A stretch of DNA of 64,000 nt from Phlebotomus papatasi. Its lineage: Eukaryota > Arthropoda > Insecta > Diptera > Psychodidae. The stretch covers positions 85,250,627-85,314,626 of the forward strand of contig NC_077223.1 in the NCBI RefSeq assembly GCF_024763615.1. Reading direction: 5' to 3'. Below the pieces are notes generated by a model. The model searched no databases and was not told the origin of the DNA. It worked only from the letters and a program-made list of their open reading frames with translations. Made by a program: the position numbers and the translations under genes. Shown here piece by piece: positions 23,259 to 34,037 of this stretch (position 1 is the stretch's first letter; the number at the start of each line of letters is the position of its first letter).

Positions 23259-23387
23259 CAGAGGCGTGCAAGAACCGTTGAAACCGAATAAACGTCAAAT
23301 GAAACATACGTCAATGGTCAAAACGCTACCATCAGAACAAACTTATTTTGACGTTTATTCGGTTTCAACGGTTCTTGCACACCTCTG
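23259..23387. mobile_element. hAT-like hairpin MITE with 8-bp duplication CATTAGGT
   Basis: CAGAGGCGTGCAAGAACCG and CGGTTCTTGCACACCTCTG are inverted ends of a 129-bp element. CATTAGGT lies directly outside both (23251-23258 and 23388-23395). The left copy of the octamer includes the last bases of the neighbouring Harbinger-like MITE, so this insertion came second. Confidence 0.8.
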
Positions 23388-23395
23388 CATTAGGT

Positions 23396-23580
23396 TGTTA
23401 CTGTTGTGAGTTCGAGTCCCGCTCGGTGCAAAGATCTGAATGTCTAATTTAGGCAATTTTCATATGTTAATAACGTAATATAATGCACCTACACCCAACA
23501 ACTCCGGGAGCATGGAAGAAGCATCCACAATGCGGGGAAAGCGCTCCTGGGTGAGTTTACAAACGGACTAGCAGATTCTT
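23396..23580 (+). repeat. Possible tRNA-derived SINE remnant (B box only)
   Basis: GTGAGTTCGAGTCCCGCTCGG at about 23405 contains a consensus RNA polymerase III B box (GTTCGAGTCCC), followed by unrelated sequence with GGGAGCATGGAAGAAGCATC. No A box or cloverleaf is present upstream, where MITEs have inserted, so this is not a tRNA gene. Confidence 0.4.
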
Positions 23581-23931
23581 CTAACACGAGATATGGAAAT
23601 TGTAAAAATGATTACCTTTGTAATGAATATATCTCGACACGATTAATAATAATTAGGTTGTAAGTGAAAAATTTCAGAAATGATCATGCAAAATGAAGTA
23701 ATAACAGCCGTAAGTCACTATATTGTTATTCTAGTTACGTAAATAGTCTCTAAAATAAAATTTTAGAACAAAAAGTAGCGTTTGGGGTCGCGGGTTTAGG
23801 GCATAACAGTCAATCCCAAGGCGTTCCCAGGTAAGATCCTGAATTTGATTCAGCCACCTTGTCCTATGGAAATTATATATGAGCTACCGGAATGCACCCC
23901 TTGCTATAGTTGGTTGGTAAAAAGAAGCGTA

Positions 23932-24143
23932 GGGGAAACTGGGGCACCACCATACACGGGGTAGCACCAAACACTGCAATTTTTTAATAGGATATTCGAC
24001 TTCACAGGACAAGTATTATAAAAGTTTTTAGGCATTATAGGGATGCTTGTTCAATGAAGAAATGGTCGAGATAGTCCAAATAGTTTAGAAATAAAAATTA
24101 GTTTTTGGAGCTACCCCGTGTTTGGTGGTGCCCCAGTTTCCCC
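23932..24143. mobile_element. Hairpin MITE, GGGGAAACTGGGGCACC family
   Basis: GGGGAAACTGGGGCACCACC and GGTGGTGCCCCAGTTTCCCC are exact inverted ends of about 210 bp. The left flank is TA; the right flank does not match. Confidence 0.75.
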
Positions 24144-24499
24144 AATATTTTTACTGCTCGAACTCCACGGAGAGAGCGAATCCCTCGATTTTGAGTTATA
24201 TATATATTTCGACTCCTTTCCCCCAAGAAGTCGTATTTTAGTAGAATTTTGGAAATCTGAAGTTTCGAGTTTTTTGGCGTCACGCTTTTTCTCCGTCTGT
24301 CCGAAAACGCGTCGTGTGATTTTTTTCATTTTATGTTTTAGAGATGACCCAGGCAGACATTTCGTCCTTAGACGAAAATACCGTTGAATCATTCCTAATA
24401 ACGGCTTTACAAGGTAAAAAGCTAAAAAGGCTCTAGAGAGCGCATTTATCAAGCAAATGGGGTCATGTTTGGGGTCGTTGGAAAGGTCTTGGAATTTCC

Positions 24500-24790
24500 T
24501 ACAAAACTGAACCGGTTCCAATCGGTTTTTGAATCGCTAATGAACCGGTTCATAACCGATAAATAATTTTTATACGAAATTAAATTAAATTACTCCTGAG
24601 GTATATTTTGGGAAATATTTTGAGTGATTTATAAGTCGGCTCAAATCGGTTGTGAACCGGTAATGAACCGGTTATTTACCGATAAGTAATTTTTGTTCGA
24701 ATATAATTTTTATTACTCTTTATACTATTTTGTGGAATGTATTGAGTGGTTTATGAATCGATTCAAATCGGTTGAGTACTGGTGTTGGGG
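24500..24790. repeat. Tandem repeat with AACCGGT boxes
   Basis: Two adjacent diverged units of about 130 bp each carry TCAAATCGGTTGWGWACYGG, AACCGGTTCATAACCGATAA-like blocks and GGGAAATATTTTGAGTG-like blocks. Related pieces occur near 48480-48570 and 49170-49220. Confidence 0.6.
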
Positions 24791-25690
24791 ACGTAGCAAG
24801 GTTATAAATTGGGTTTGGTTCGGTCAGTTGGCAGAGCTAAGTAAAAATTGCATCCGTTCGGCTTGAACAATTTTCAATGAATTTTATTTTCACAATTACT
24901 ATGATTTTCCAAATCATTTTTAACAACTGGTAAATGGTAAATGATGCGAAAGTACTTTTGTGGTATAGCATCAAAGTCATGAGTTCAAGCATTTTGCAAA
25001 GCCTGGGACGCTTTGCCACCCATTTAAAAAAAAATAATTTAATTTTTTGTCATTAATATGGGAAACCACCAAATGTCCAAGGAACATTTACTATATTTCC
25101 CTACCAAAAAGAAAAATTATGTAATACCCCAACTTTGCGAAGAAAACTTGCAATTTGCCCCCCCCCCCCTCATATAACGTTCTTGTTAAGAGAACTGTTC
25201 AGTGGGCCCTTCTTGCAGTTGAGGTATGGTCTTGAAGTGGCTTTCGCATTTTCATTAAATTCAAGATTTGCGCCAAAATTTCAACTAAGTGAATGTGAAG
25301 GTTTTTCTCTAGTTTGACCAAGTGATAACACTTCACGTTTAGGGATAACAGGTTGCAAAATCTCTTTTACTATCATTTTAGTGAATCGTTCGCTAATTAT
25401 GACATGTAATTGATTCACTGAGTTACAGAATCCCCCTCGAGTGGAAGACAGTTGTCTACTGTGTAAGCCTGAAAAACCGTGTTCTTTAGTCGAAGGGCTG
25501 TAGAAAAGGATGGGGCCGACTGCAGTTTCCTGATTTATATACTCTGTGAATGTGGGAAAATGTAGGACACAAACCACCTTTAATTTGTGCAATGATTCCC
25601 TCACCTTGTGGAATTGGAAGTCCCTTAAATGTCCCCATGAATTTTTGAAACATACGGAAACCTAAATCATTGCTTAGGGTAGATTGGGGT

Positions 25691-25932
25691 AATGGTGCTT
25701 TCCAATTAGAAATTATCATGTTGTTTTTAGCACTTTACTGTTCTCAAGTGTTTCTGCATTATCGATTTTTGTGTTAGTTCCTATATCGCTATACTGTTTT
25801 CCCACTCCCCGCCGTGTTCTCAAACCAAAAACCAGTGACAGGAACCAACGCAAATTAAAGTCAAGTGTAGAAGTGCTTGAGAACAGTTATGTACTGAAAA
25901 ACATGTTCACTTTTCATTGAAATAGCACTATT
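25691..25932. mobile_element. Degenerate Harbinger-like MITE
   Basis: TGGTGCTTTCCAATTAG at the left and TTCATTGAAATAGCACTA at the right, with the internal AGCACTTTACTGTTCTCAAG block, place it in the family at 22756 and 28798. The flanks (TAA and TTA) do not match exactly. Confidence 0.6.
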
Positions 25933-26008
25933 ATTCTATTTAAGTATTTTTCAAAGAATATTTAAAAAAATTGTTCACTAATTAAGTAAAATTATATAAG
26001 GGTTACGG

Positions 26009-26407
26009 CGTTATCACACTTGCACATTAAAATTTTAATGTGATTCACAATAATTGTCGCTTGTGAGCGTCCAAATATGTCATTTGTGTCTTTGAGTCAC
26101 TTAATTTTTTGGGTTTTTCTATTTATTGATAAAGAAGTGGACTTGGCCTGCAAAAATAAGTTTAAATTTACCTAAAGCATAAATATTTTTCACATTAAAA
26201 AATTAAAGAGAAAATCGCATTAATTTTTTGCATTAATGCTATAAATCAATTTATATCAAATTTTGCGGGCCAAGTCTACCTTTTTATCAACAAATAGATC
26301 AAATTTTGAATATAGAATGATTCAAACACACAAATTACACATTTGGACTCTCACCAGTGACAATTAATGTGAATCATATTAAAATTTTATTGTGCAAGTG
26401 TGATAAC
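26009..26407. mobile_element. Long-TIR MITE, GTTATCACACTTGCAC family
   Basis: GTTATCACACTTGCACATTA at the left is inverted at the right (TTGTGCAAGTGTGATAAC), and pairing continues inward for tens of bases (AATTTTAATGTGATTCACA). It lies about 220 bp upstream of the odorant receptor start codon, where it could contribute promoter sequence. Confidence 0.7.
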
Positions 26408-26624
26408 ACAGTTAAAGAACAAATTTATTTTATGTTCTTGAGAAAAAATATGTGTTGAATCTTGTGTCAATGTTTCAGCTTGAAGAAATTGTTCTGAATT
26501 ACCCCAATCTACCTTACTATAGGTTGTGAATATATTATGACGAAAACTAAACTGATTTATTATTAAAATATAAAATAAAGTAAGCACTATTTGTTTTTCA
26601 GTTGTCTGTGAGTTTTTGCTGAGA

Positions 26625-27800
26625 ATGGCTGATTTAACTAAGTGCTACTCAGAATTCATCAAGATTGAGAATTTTCTTAATTTTCTAATGAAGATAATTA
26701 GATTTTCAATTATCCCTCGTAACATTTTGTTTGGATTTGAGAGATATACGATTATTTATATACTTATATACTACAATATAACGTCATTTATTGCTCTCTC
26801 CTACTTCAAAGGAACTATGATGGAAGGATTTATCATCATTGTCATGTTACTGGGTCTAATTCAAGCTATAGTAAAACTTTTGGTACCTTTAAACAATGAA
26901 AAAGAATTAAATGGTCTTCTGTTGTGGATTCGAGCACTTCATCAAGATTATTCTTACGACTTCGTAACACAGGCTGCAAGAATTCATTTCAGCACTATTC
27001 AATTCGTTATCAAGATATTTATGAAGTAATTTTCACAAAAAAAGAGGCTGGTGAACTCTATTAACAATTTTGAATTTAGAATTATTTTTACAGTTTATGT
27101 CGTGGCCGGTGTTGGAGTAATTTCATATGCCAACTATACGGATTTAGTGATACATGCAATTCCTTGGATGTCTGTAAAGGAGAATGAGTCACATATTTAC
27201 CATTATATTCATCAAACAATAATACTACCAAGTGCAACTGCTATTATTGTAGCCCCCGAATGCATTCTGATAACTATTGGATTTTACTTCATAGGCATAC
27301 AATATGTTTTTCGCGATATGATACAACATTTAGATGATTCTAATCTGAAAAACAAGAGACAGTTTTTAAGAGCAGTATACAATTTTCACAGTACACTTCT
27401 GAAAAAGTTTAAAATTTTCAATGATATTTATTTTTATGTCTTAACAATTCAAGCTGGATCAAGTGCATTCATGGTAGTACTTATTTTCTACGTAATTCGT
27501 ATAGAAACGAATATCATATTTGTACCCCTTATAATCGCAATTCTTTTACAATTTGCTCTATTGTGTTTCTTTGGAGATCTCATTTATTCAAAAACTGAAG
27601 ACATATTTACCAATCTATACTTAACAAAATGGTATGAATTTAATGTAAGTGATCAAAATGTTTTTCTAATGATGATGATCATATCCCAAAATCCTTTTGG
27701 ACTCAAAGCTGCTGGAATGTACGATATTAACATTGTTATGTTTATTCAGGTTATAAAAGCTGGAATTTCAATTTGTGCTATTCTCTATGCATTCACCTAA
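26625..27800 (+). CDS. Odorant receptor (insect 7tm_6 family)
   Basis: Two exons, 26625-27025 and 27080-27800, encode 373 residues, close to the usual 370-400. The start is the ATG reading MADLTKCYSEF. The intron is 54 bp (GTAATT...TTTAG, with CTATTAAC as a good branch site). Splicing removes a TAA at 27027 and restores the run IKIFMK/IIFTVYVVAGVG without a frame change. The protein is rich in hydrophobic membrane segments. It ends with the family-typical block QNPFGLKAAGMYDINIVMFI followed by QVIKAGISICAILYAFT, the TM7 region that contacts the Orco co-receptor. Members are ligand-gated channel subunits in the dendrites of olfactory neurons. The ligand cannot be predicted. No second receptor gene is visible nearby. 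Confidence 0.85.
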
Positions 27801-27847
27801 ACCAAAAGGAAGTAAGATAATAACATAAAGCACAATATGACATATAG

Positions 27848-27853
27848 AATAAA
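27848..27853 (+). terminator. AATAAA poly(A) signal of the odorant receptor
   Basis: It is the first canonical signal, 48 bases after the stop codon. It overlaps the left edge of the hairpin MITE beginning at about 27850. Confidence 0.5.
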
Positions 27854-28060
27854 ATTAGGTAATTTGGAACCATTTACAATTTGGGACATTTGAGATTTTC
27901 TCATTGTTTCAGATGAGCAAGGAGAAAACAAAGACCAGAAATAGAAGAAAAGGACGATTAAGAAGAAAAGCAACAGCTTCTCTTCCTTTTGAATCTCTGA
28001 AACAGTGATAGTAAATCTCAAATGTCCCAAATTGTAAATGGTTCAAAATTACTCATTTTA
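27850..28060. mobile_element. Hairpin MITE directly downstream of the odorant receptor
   Basis: ACCATTTACAATTTGGGACA at about 27869 is repeated inverted near 28025-28043, with pairing extending to TAAAAT at both edges. The 210 bp fold almost completely. No transposase or clear duplication. Confidence 0.7.
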
Positions 28061-28581
28061 CCCTATACTATAAAAATTTGATTCACACTACAGCGCTAAG
28101 ACCTTAATTAACACCCAGCTTTAGGCACTATTTTAGGCCCTATCGCTAAGATTTGAATGGTAAGTCGGGTAAGTCTTAATCAAGGACCGGATTTTTCTAT
28201 GGACACCAATGGCAGACGAATCAAGTTTCTGGCACCTTCTGTTTTTAATTCCAAATATTGTACAAGCGGTAGAACTACCACAGCAATATATCTTGATAAT
28301 AAAATGAGTCTGTATTTGATGATCATGGTGTTAACTTGCCCTGGGTTATCTGAGGTAGTAGTAAAAAATCTCTTGACCCGATTTATCCCAACTATCTCCA
28401 CACCTGAAGAAGGGGACAAACATCCCCAAAACATAGTATGAAGCTATAGGGTGGAATGAACACCTCTTCGACAGGGAACCCCTATTGACACTTTTGTCAA
28501 AATGTTGAAATTTATTTTATGTATCCAATAAAATGTAAGTAATATGGCGATAAGTGTTCAAATTTCGTATTCCAAATGGTA

Positions 28582-30178
28582 GGGGAGTCACAAAACGGAT
28601 ATTTTATTTTTTTACAAGCTACCCAAGTACCTCCAAAATTTCTAATTAACACAGTTTTATAGGAAATTTACCGCTCTACAACTCTGTGAAAGACATTTTT
28701 ATCTATTTTGTAAGGAAATATATTTATCGAGCCGTTTTCTAAAAGGTAATTTTGTGATTATTCTCAAAAATGCTGGGGCAAATAGTATCAAGCATAATGG
28801 TGCTATTCCAATGAAAAAGTGAACATGTTTTTTTAGTACATTACTGTTCTCAAGTACTAAAAAAGACCATTCTGTTCCCATACGTCATTTCAAGGAAAAT
28901 AATGAGTAGAGAATATTAATGTTGCTCGTCGACTTTTCACCACTTAGAATTCGCGGGAAAACTCTTGAAAAAACTTGGGAAAACCCGTGGTTGAGGCTAA
29001 AGTTGCCAACTCCCAGCCATCCAACTGCATCACGCCACCAAACTGACATGACACATTACTCCCACACTGACTGAATGTCAGATGGTATTGTGATGGGGTG
29101 AAAACTTGCACGGAGGGAATATTCGAATTCGGATTTCAGTTGAACTTTTCTTTTGTGTCGGTTCCTGTCATGACCATTTGGTGATTTTTAATCACGGCAA
29201 GGACTGGAGAAAATATGAAGTTTTTGTGTAGAGAGAAGAAAGAACTTTACATCTTATTAATCATGATAAAAAATGTAGAAAATACTATGAAAGTGAAAAC
29301 ATTAAATAAATCTTGTCGATTTCCCAACCGAAATCCGAATTCGAATATTCCCGCCTAGCAAGCTTTCACCCGATCACAATGCCATCTGACATTAATTGAA
29401 ATAACATGTGGGAACAGTCATGGTCTTTTTAGTACTTGAGAACAGTAATGTGCTAAAAAAACATGCTCATTTTTTCATTGGAATAGCACCATAAGATACT
29501 ATCACATTTTGTTCCGCTTTATTACGGGATTCCGTAAATTTAAGTAAAATACCTAGATTACATATTTTCATAGGAAATTTATTCTTCTACACCTTTGTAA
29601 AACACCGTTTTTTTTTCTATCTGAGCGAGAAAAGCGCATTTTAAGCTATTTACAAAAAAAAAAACACACACACACACAAAAGACTGCAAATCGATTGACC
29701 AATGCAAACAACAAGCGGCGACACATAGCATTGACGTTTCTTTTCACCGTGAGACATCAGAAATTGTTTCGGTTTTTGTTACTTTTTGCTCCATAGCTTT
29801 TGTTACTTTTTACCCCAAGTGGTTGTTTTTAATAAAAGGATTTCTGGAGAAAAGAATCTTTGGAAAATTCTGAAATAGATAGCGGATTCGTATTCAAAGA
29901 ATATCCAGATAATTTGGAAAATATTCACCAGTGCATCAAATTTAATATAAGTAGCTAATAATTGATATCTTTGCACGAGAAATATTTCAAAAATAGGGCT
30001 AAAAATTTCGATATTTTTTATTTTTTTAATTCCTTGTTCAAATTCTAACAAACTTATGACATTGAAGAAGACCTATGGAGGCTATCTATGGAAAAAAATT
30101 TAAGCCGCTATCTTATTTACCTTGAAAGATATTGAATTTTAAAATTTTCGATTTGTGACTTTTTGCCCCAGTCTCCCC
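28582..30178. mobile_element. Middle element of the nest, GGGGAG ends, TA duplication
   Basis: It starts GGGGAGTCACAAAACGG and ends TTGCCCCAGTCTCCCC. TA flanks both ends, and joining the flanks restores ATGGTACAG as in the uninterrupted copy at 14204. It is 1597 bp, non-coding, and itself contains the Harbinger-like MITE 28798-29491 and a (CA)n run near 29664. Confidence 0.7.
28798..29491. mobile_element. Innermost Harbinger-like MITE, TAA duplication
   Basis: The ends TGGTGCTATTCCAATGAA and TTCATTGGAATAGCACCA are perfectly inverted, with TAA on both sides (28795-28797 and 29492-29494). At 694 bp it is the longest and cleanest member in the window. It has no transposase. Confidence 0.8.
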
Positions 30179-30245
30179 TACAGAGTAGTGTGTCAATAGG
30201 GCCCGACACGAGTTCTTAAAGTATCAGTAGGTGTTGCTTTCACCC

Positions 30246-32088
30246 TAAAATTAATAAATCCAAACCCAGGTCATAATCCGTGTTTAAATCTTCAGGAATA
30301 TGACTCGTTTAACCAGTATGACAACGATTGAAACATTGAAACACTTCAGAAAAGCGAAAAATTACGAGTAATAAAAATATCCTTCCAAAAATATCCACGA
30401 AAAATAAATAATAACACATAAGGGAAGAGCACCAGCGATCGGCAGTGTTCCTCGGATCGTCAGGTTAATACCGTATTGTTGCTCCAAATAAAATCAATTT
30501 AAAAAAAATATTAGGTACTTTTTAATTTTTAATTCTCACAAGAATGCACAGCATTAGCTCAGATTTAATTTATAAAACCAATTTTCCGTGAAACACCTGT
30601 GTTCAAGATGAACATGCACGTTCATACAAATAATTTTCAAATTAGGATTTTTTAATCTTTGAGGGATAATAATGGGTTTTAATTCATATCGAACTACTTT
30701 TGAATAGTTAAGTTGCCAGGATATTCATCATAAGTTCTCACATTCTAAAAAGGATACGAATAATTCAACACAAAAGTTGGAAAATTTTGGCTTCACCAAG
30801 ACTTTACAAGGGTTTTCGTTACCCCTACTTTATAAGTCAATGACTTATCCTTATATGATTTAAAGACTATACACAGAAAAATTTTGACTCTAAATTTAAG
30901 AATATATAAGATCCTGGGAACTTAAATTGGACGTGAATCCCCGAGGCGTTTAAGTTTAGAAGCTCTGAGCCAAAGAAATGGGCTAGAATCCCTAGCCCTT
31001 TCAAGAATATACGGATTTTAGTTTTGGTTAAACTGAGTCATTTTACGAAGTATACAAAACAAGCCTCACTTTAACGGCAAATATTTTAAGAAACTCGGAT
31101 GTTAAACGATCCTAAACTTTTACCATCCTATTTTCTATATCCTTAACTCTAACTGATATCAATTTGCTACTATTCTAATCAATAGTTTATATGATATTAG
31201 GGATTGAAAATCGTTAAATTCTTATTGAAATTAGGTCATTATGCTTAGTGCTAGTGACACTCGTTCATTCACTTCTTGATCAGCATTTTTTCGTCAGCAA
31301 AATAATGAATGTGCAATTTTGCAATGACGCATTCGGCATCCTAATGCCTAAGGATTACCAGCGGCCAATTGGCTCCCTACTGCCCAGGAAACAGCGGCTT
31401 CTCTTGAAGAAGCCTTAAGACCTAGGGCAGGATTTGAGAATATTTCTGGAGGAATTTTTCCCTAGAGACATTTATTTGCCGGACTGCGGAGGTTGGAAAT
31501 TTATTTTTAACCTTGGTTAAAACTCTCTCGAGGCACCCCCGGGGGTACCCTACACAAGGGGGCATTATTGCCTTAAGCCCAGTGGCTCGAAAGAGCCGTT
31601 ACTAGAGGCCGTGAAAACAGCCGAGAGTCAGTCCAAATAGTGGAAGAATTCCCCAGGAAGTTCTCACCAGAGCAAAGGAATAATCTGACGAGATTCGGAT
31701 TATTCTCTTCCTCTAGCTTCGGCTTTTCAGCTGTTTGATGCCGAAACAACCTGATTAAATTCGTGAGGTACAGAGTACACGTTTGCAATTTCACCTATTT
31801 TTTACTAATTTTTTTTAATTCCATTTTTGCAATGCACAGTCGATTGTTATATTTTAACAATTATAGTAATTGCAATAAAAAAAGTAGAATCCCGAGAATC
31901 CCCCATCATTGCAAACGATAGAGGGTATCTTTAGTTTTTAACTGCACACCGTAAGAGTGTGGAAGGAAGTTTAGAGATTCAGACGAAGTTAAAAAAAAAC
32001 ACGTTTTGTCTGAGTCTTTTAGAAATAGTAGTAGATAAATAGAAAGAAATTTATTGTAAATATTAAAAATTCCAATGCACAGGTATAG
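30246..32088. other. Intergenic; unrecognised GC-richer island at 31330-31790
   Basis: 30246-31320 is AT-rich; a fragment of the AAGGGAAGAGCACCAGCGATC family begins at about 30420 (see 40722-42616). From 31330 to 31790 the composition shifts to GC-richer sequence (for example CACCCCCGGGGGTACCC at 31535), with an internal GAAGAAGCC/GGCTTC pairing but no frame or RNA fold that I recognise. The rest is featureless. Confidence 0.4.
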
Positions 32089-32092
32089 TCAT

Positions 32093-32616
32093 TCGAGGAG
32101 AGATGGAACACCTTTTTTATATTCAATACTGCGGATACGTTTTGAATGCGAGACAAAGACGAATCTCACTGGTTTATCATTTGAAGACTCTAAATTTAAG
32201 ATATCAATATTAGAAATGCCTAGATGAAAATAGTCACTTCGAAAAATAGGATTTAGAAAAAGTTGCACTTTGAGATAATCAAAAAAAGTGAGCGTGAGAT
32301 GGAACATCCCTAATTTTAGCAAAATATTTATAGTTTATTTTATTAATTTAGAATAGGAGGGAAGTGATTTTAGACATGAACACTATTTCATTGAATTTAT
32401 TGGAGTTTATTTTATTTTTTCAGTACAAATGCTTTATTTTGTGGAATATGTGGCTCATATACTTCGATGGTAATTTCGCTGAGTGTGTCAAGTCAGTCTT
32501 ACCGGAAATTTAGGGAAAATAATTTCTAAGATTTACTTGAAAAGATTTTGAAGAACATTGATCAAAATTCACACCGGAAGTGTTGCCAAAACTATTAAGT
32601 TCCATCTCTTCTCGAC
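32093..32616. mobile_element. MITE, TCGAGGAGAGATGGAAC family
   Basis: TCGAGGAGAGATGGAAC at about 32094 is inverted as GTTCCATCTCTTCTCGA at about 32599-32615. An internal GAGATGGAACATCCC copy lies at about 32296. No coding content. Confidence 0.55.
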
Positions 32617-32628
32617 CCCCATAGGCTA

Positions 32629-32845
32629 GGGGAAAACGCGCTACCTTCGGACGATTTATGCTTCGCACAAGTCATTTTTTTCAATGTGTTATAAATTAAT
32701 TTGGCCAAATATAATATCATATTTTAATAAGTGGTGCAATACCTCAAATTTTCAGAAAAGAGCTTTGGGTGAAATCCAAAAGGAACATAGAAAAAAAATT
32801 AAATTGTCCGAAGCATGAGTCGTCCGAAGGTAGCGCGCTTTCCCC
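32629..32845. mobile_element. MITE, GGGGAAAACGCGCTACC family, TA duplication
   Basis: GGGGAAAACGCGCTACCTTC and GAAGGTAGCGCGCTTTCCCC are inverted ends with TA on both sides. It is a compact 217-bp relative of 6567-7069. Confidence 0.8.
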
Positions 32846-33144
32846 TATAAGCAAACACAAAATACCAAATAATATTTTTGGGCTTATATTTTTAACTAAA
32901 TATGGAGCATGTCTCTTAACATTCGATCCGTGGTACTCTTTCCTTATTTTAGATTTGCAATTTGTTTAATGTTATCACTAGGGGACATTTGGGACACTCT
33001 TTCGTTTTTTTTTTGATTTTGAGGCATTACTTCAATTCAAAGAGTCAAGAAACTCTTAGAATTTTATCCCTCAAACGAACGGGTAAGACCGCCTCCAGGC
33101 GGTCTTCACAAAAATCACATTTACAGCGACAAAAAAGGTTTTAT

Positions 33145-33608
33145 TTATTTAAAAGTGCTATAGTGTCCTCGGTAATAGTCTTATAAACATCTCTTGAAAG
33201 TTTGAACTCATTTTGACTCTTCGTTTTGTTGCTATTCCCAGTTTTGTGTGACAGGTCAGAGAAGAAGCAACAAAAAATATTTGTGCAAAAAAACTCATTT
33301 CCAATTTCCATAAAAATACCGATTTAAAGTTACCATACTAAAATAAATTTATTTTTTTTACTGAAAGATATGTCATTCTACTTTGTATATTTTATTTAAA
33401 AAATTTGAAAAAACTAAAAATGTGAATCTTAGAAGCAAAGAGTTTCAAAAAAAAAAAAAATATAATTTCTCACCTAGCGCCTAAATTAAAAGAGGTAATA
33501 AAGAATGGATTGTTTTTTCGACTTTATTGGATCATATAATTATCCTAGAAAACATTGTTTTAGTTAGAACTTTTTTCGCATATTAAAGAAAACACCGTTA
33601 GAGGGTTT
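33145..33608 (+). repeat. Left inverted repeat flanking the mad2/UPRT/zinc-finger block (empty site)
   Basis: This segment of about 460 bp recurs as its reverse complement at 37217-38013. It includes AGTGCTATAGTGTCC, CTTCGTTTTGTTGCTATTCC and ATTGGATCATATAATTATCC. It is uninterrupted at the TA at 33233-33234, where the right copy carries a MITE. Confidence 0.8.
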
Positions 33609-34037
33609 TTATATCGAATCACAATTAAATTTAAAGCTATACTTTTTCTCATCTTTAAGATTTTAATAACGGGATGTTTTATGAACAGCCAAGAGGATTG
33701 TAATCAGTGGATTTTATTTGGTAAAAGGACAATCAAACCTGCTGGTTCGCTGGTTCTCCTTTTCAATAATGCCTTTTATTCGTTACATTTTGAACTATTT
33801 GTACCGTTCTGTGGAACTGCCATGCCAGTTCCAAATACAATTTTATTTTAACTTTTTTGACGAAGACAGTTGCCTGCTTGATTTAACGGCCAAACGTCAT
33901 ACCAAATTTCTTGCAAAAGGCTTTCCTCCGGAAAAACTCAATTTTCTGGACGATTTTTTATATTTTTGCACTAAACTGTTGTCCAGTCTTTGGTATTTGT
34001 ATTGTTGGTGTGGAATTATAGAAATTTTAGTGGAAAA

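Larger units (their letters stand above)
28449..30245. mobile_element. Outer TA MITE of a three-level nest
   Basis: GGGTGGAATGAACACCTC (left) and GGTGTTGCTTTCACCC (right) match the family of 14042-14270, and TA lies on both sides. Without its insertion it would be about 200 bp. It is split by the element at 28582-30178. Confidence 0.75.

Noticed and set aside
23396..23430. tRNA gene suggested by GTTCGAGTCCC
   Set aside because: Only a B box is present. No A box, acceptor stem or cloverleaf can be drawn, so at most a SINE remnant.
26625..27800. Odorant receptor pseudogene with an in-frame TAA at 27027 or stop-codon readthrough
   Set aside because: A 54-bp GT-AG intron (27026-27079) with a CTATTAAC branch site removes the stop, keeps the frame and joins two hydrophobic stretches as expected. 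An intact gene is the simpler reading.
28157..28441. 94-codon frame on the plus strand with an 84-codon frame on the opposite strand
   Set aside because: No similarity recognised, no splice or poly(A) context, and it lies between MITEs. Not supported as a gene.
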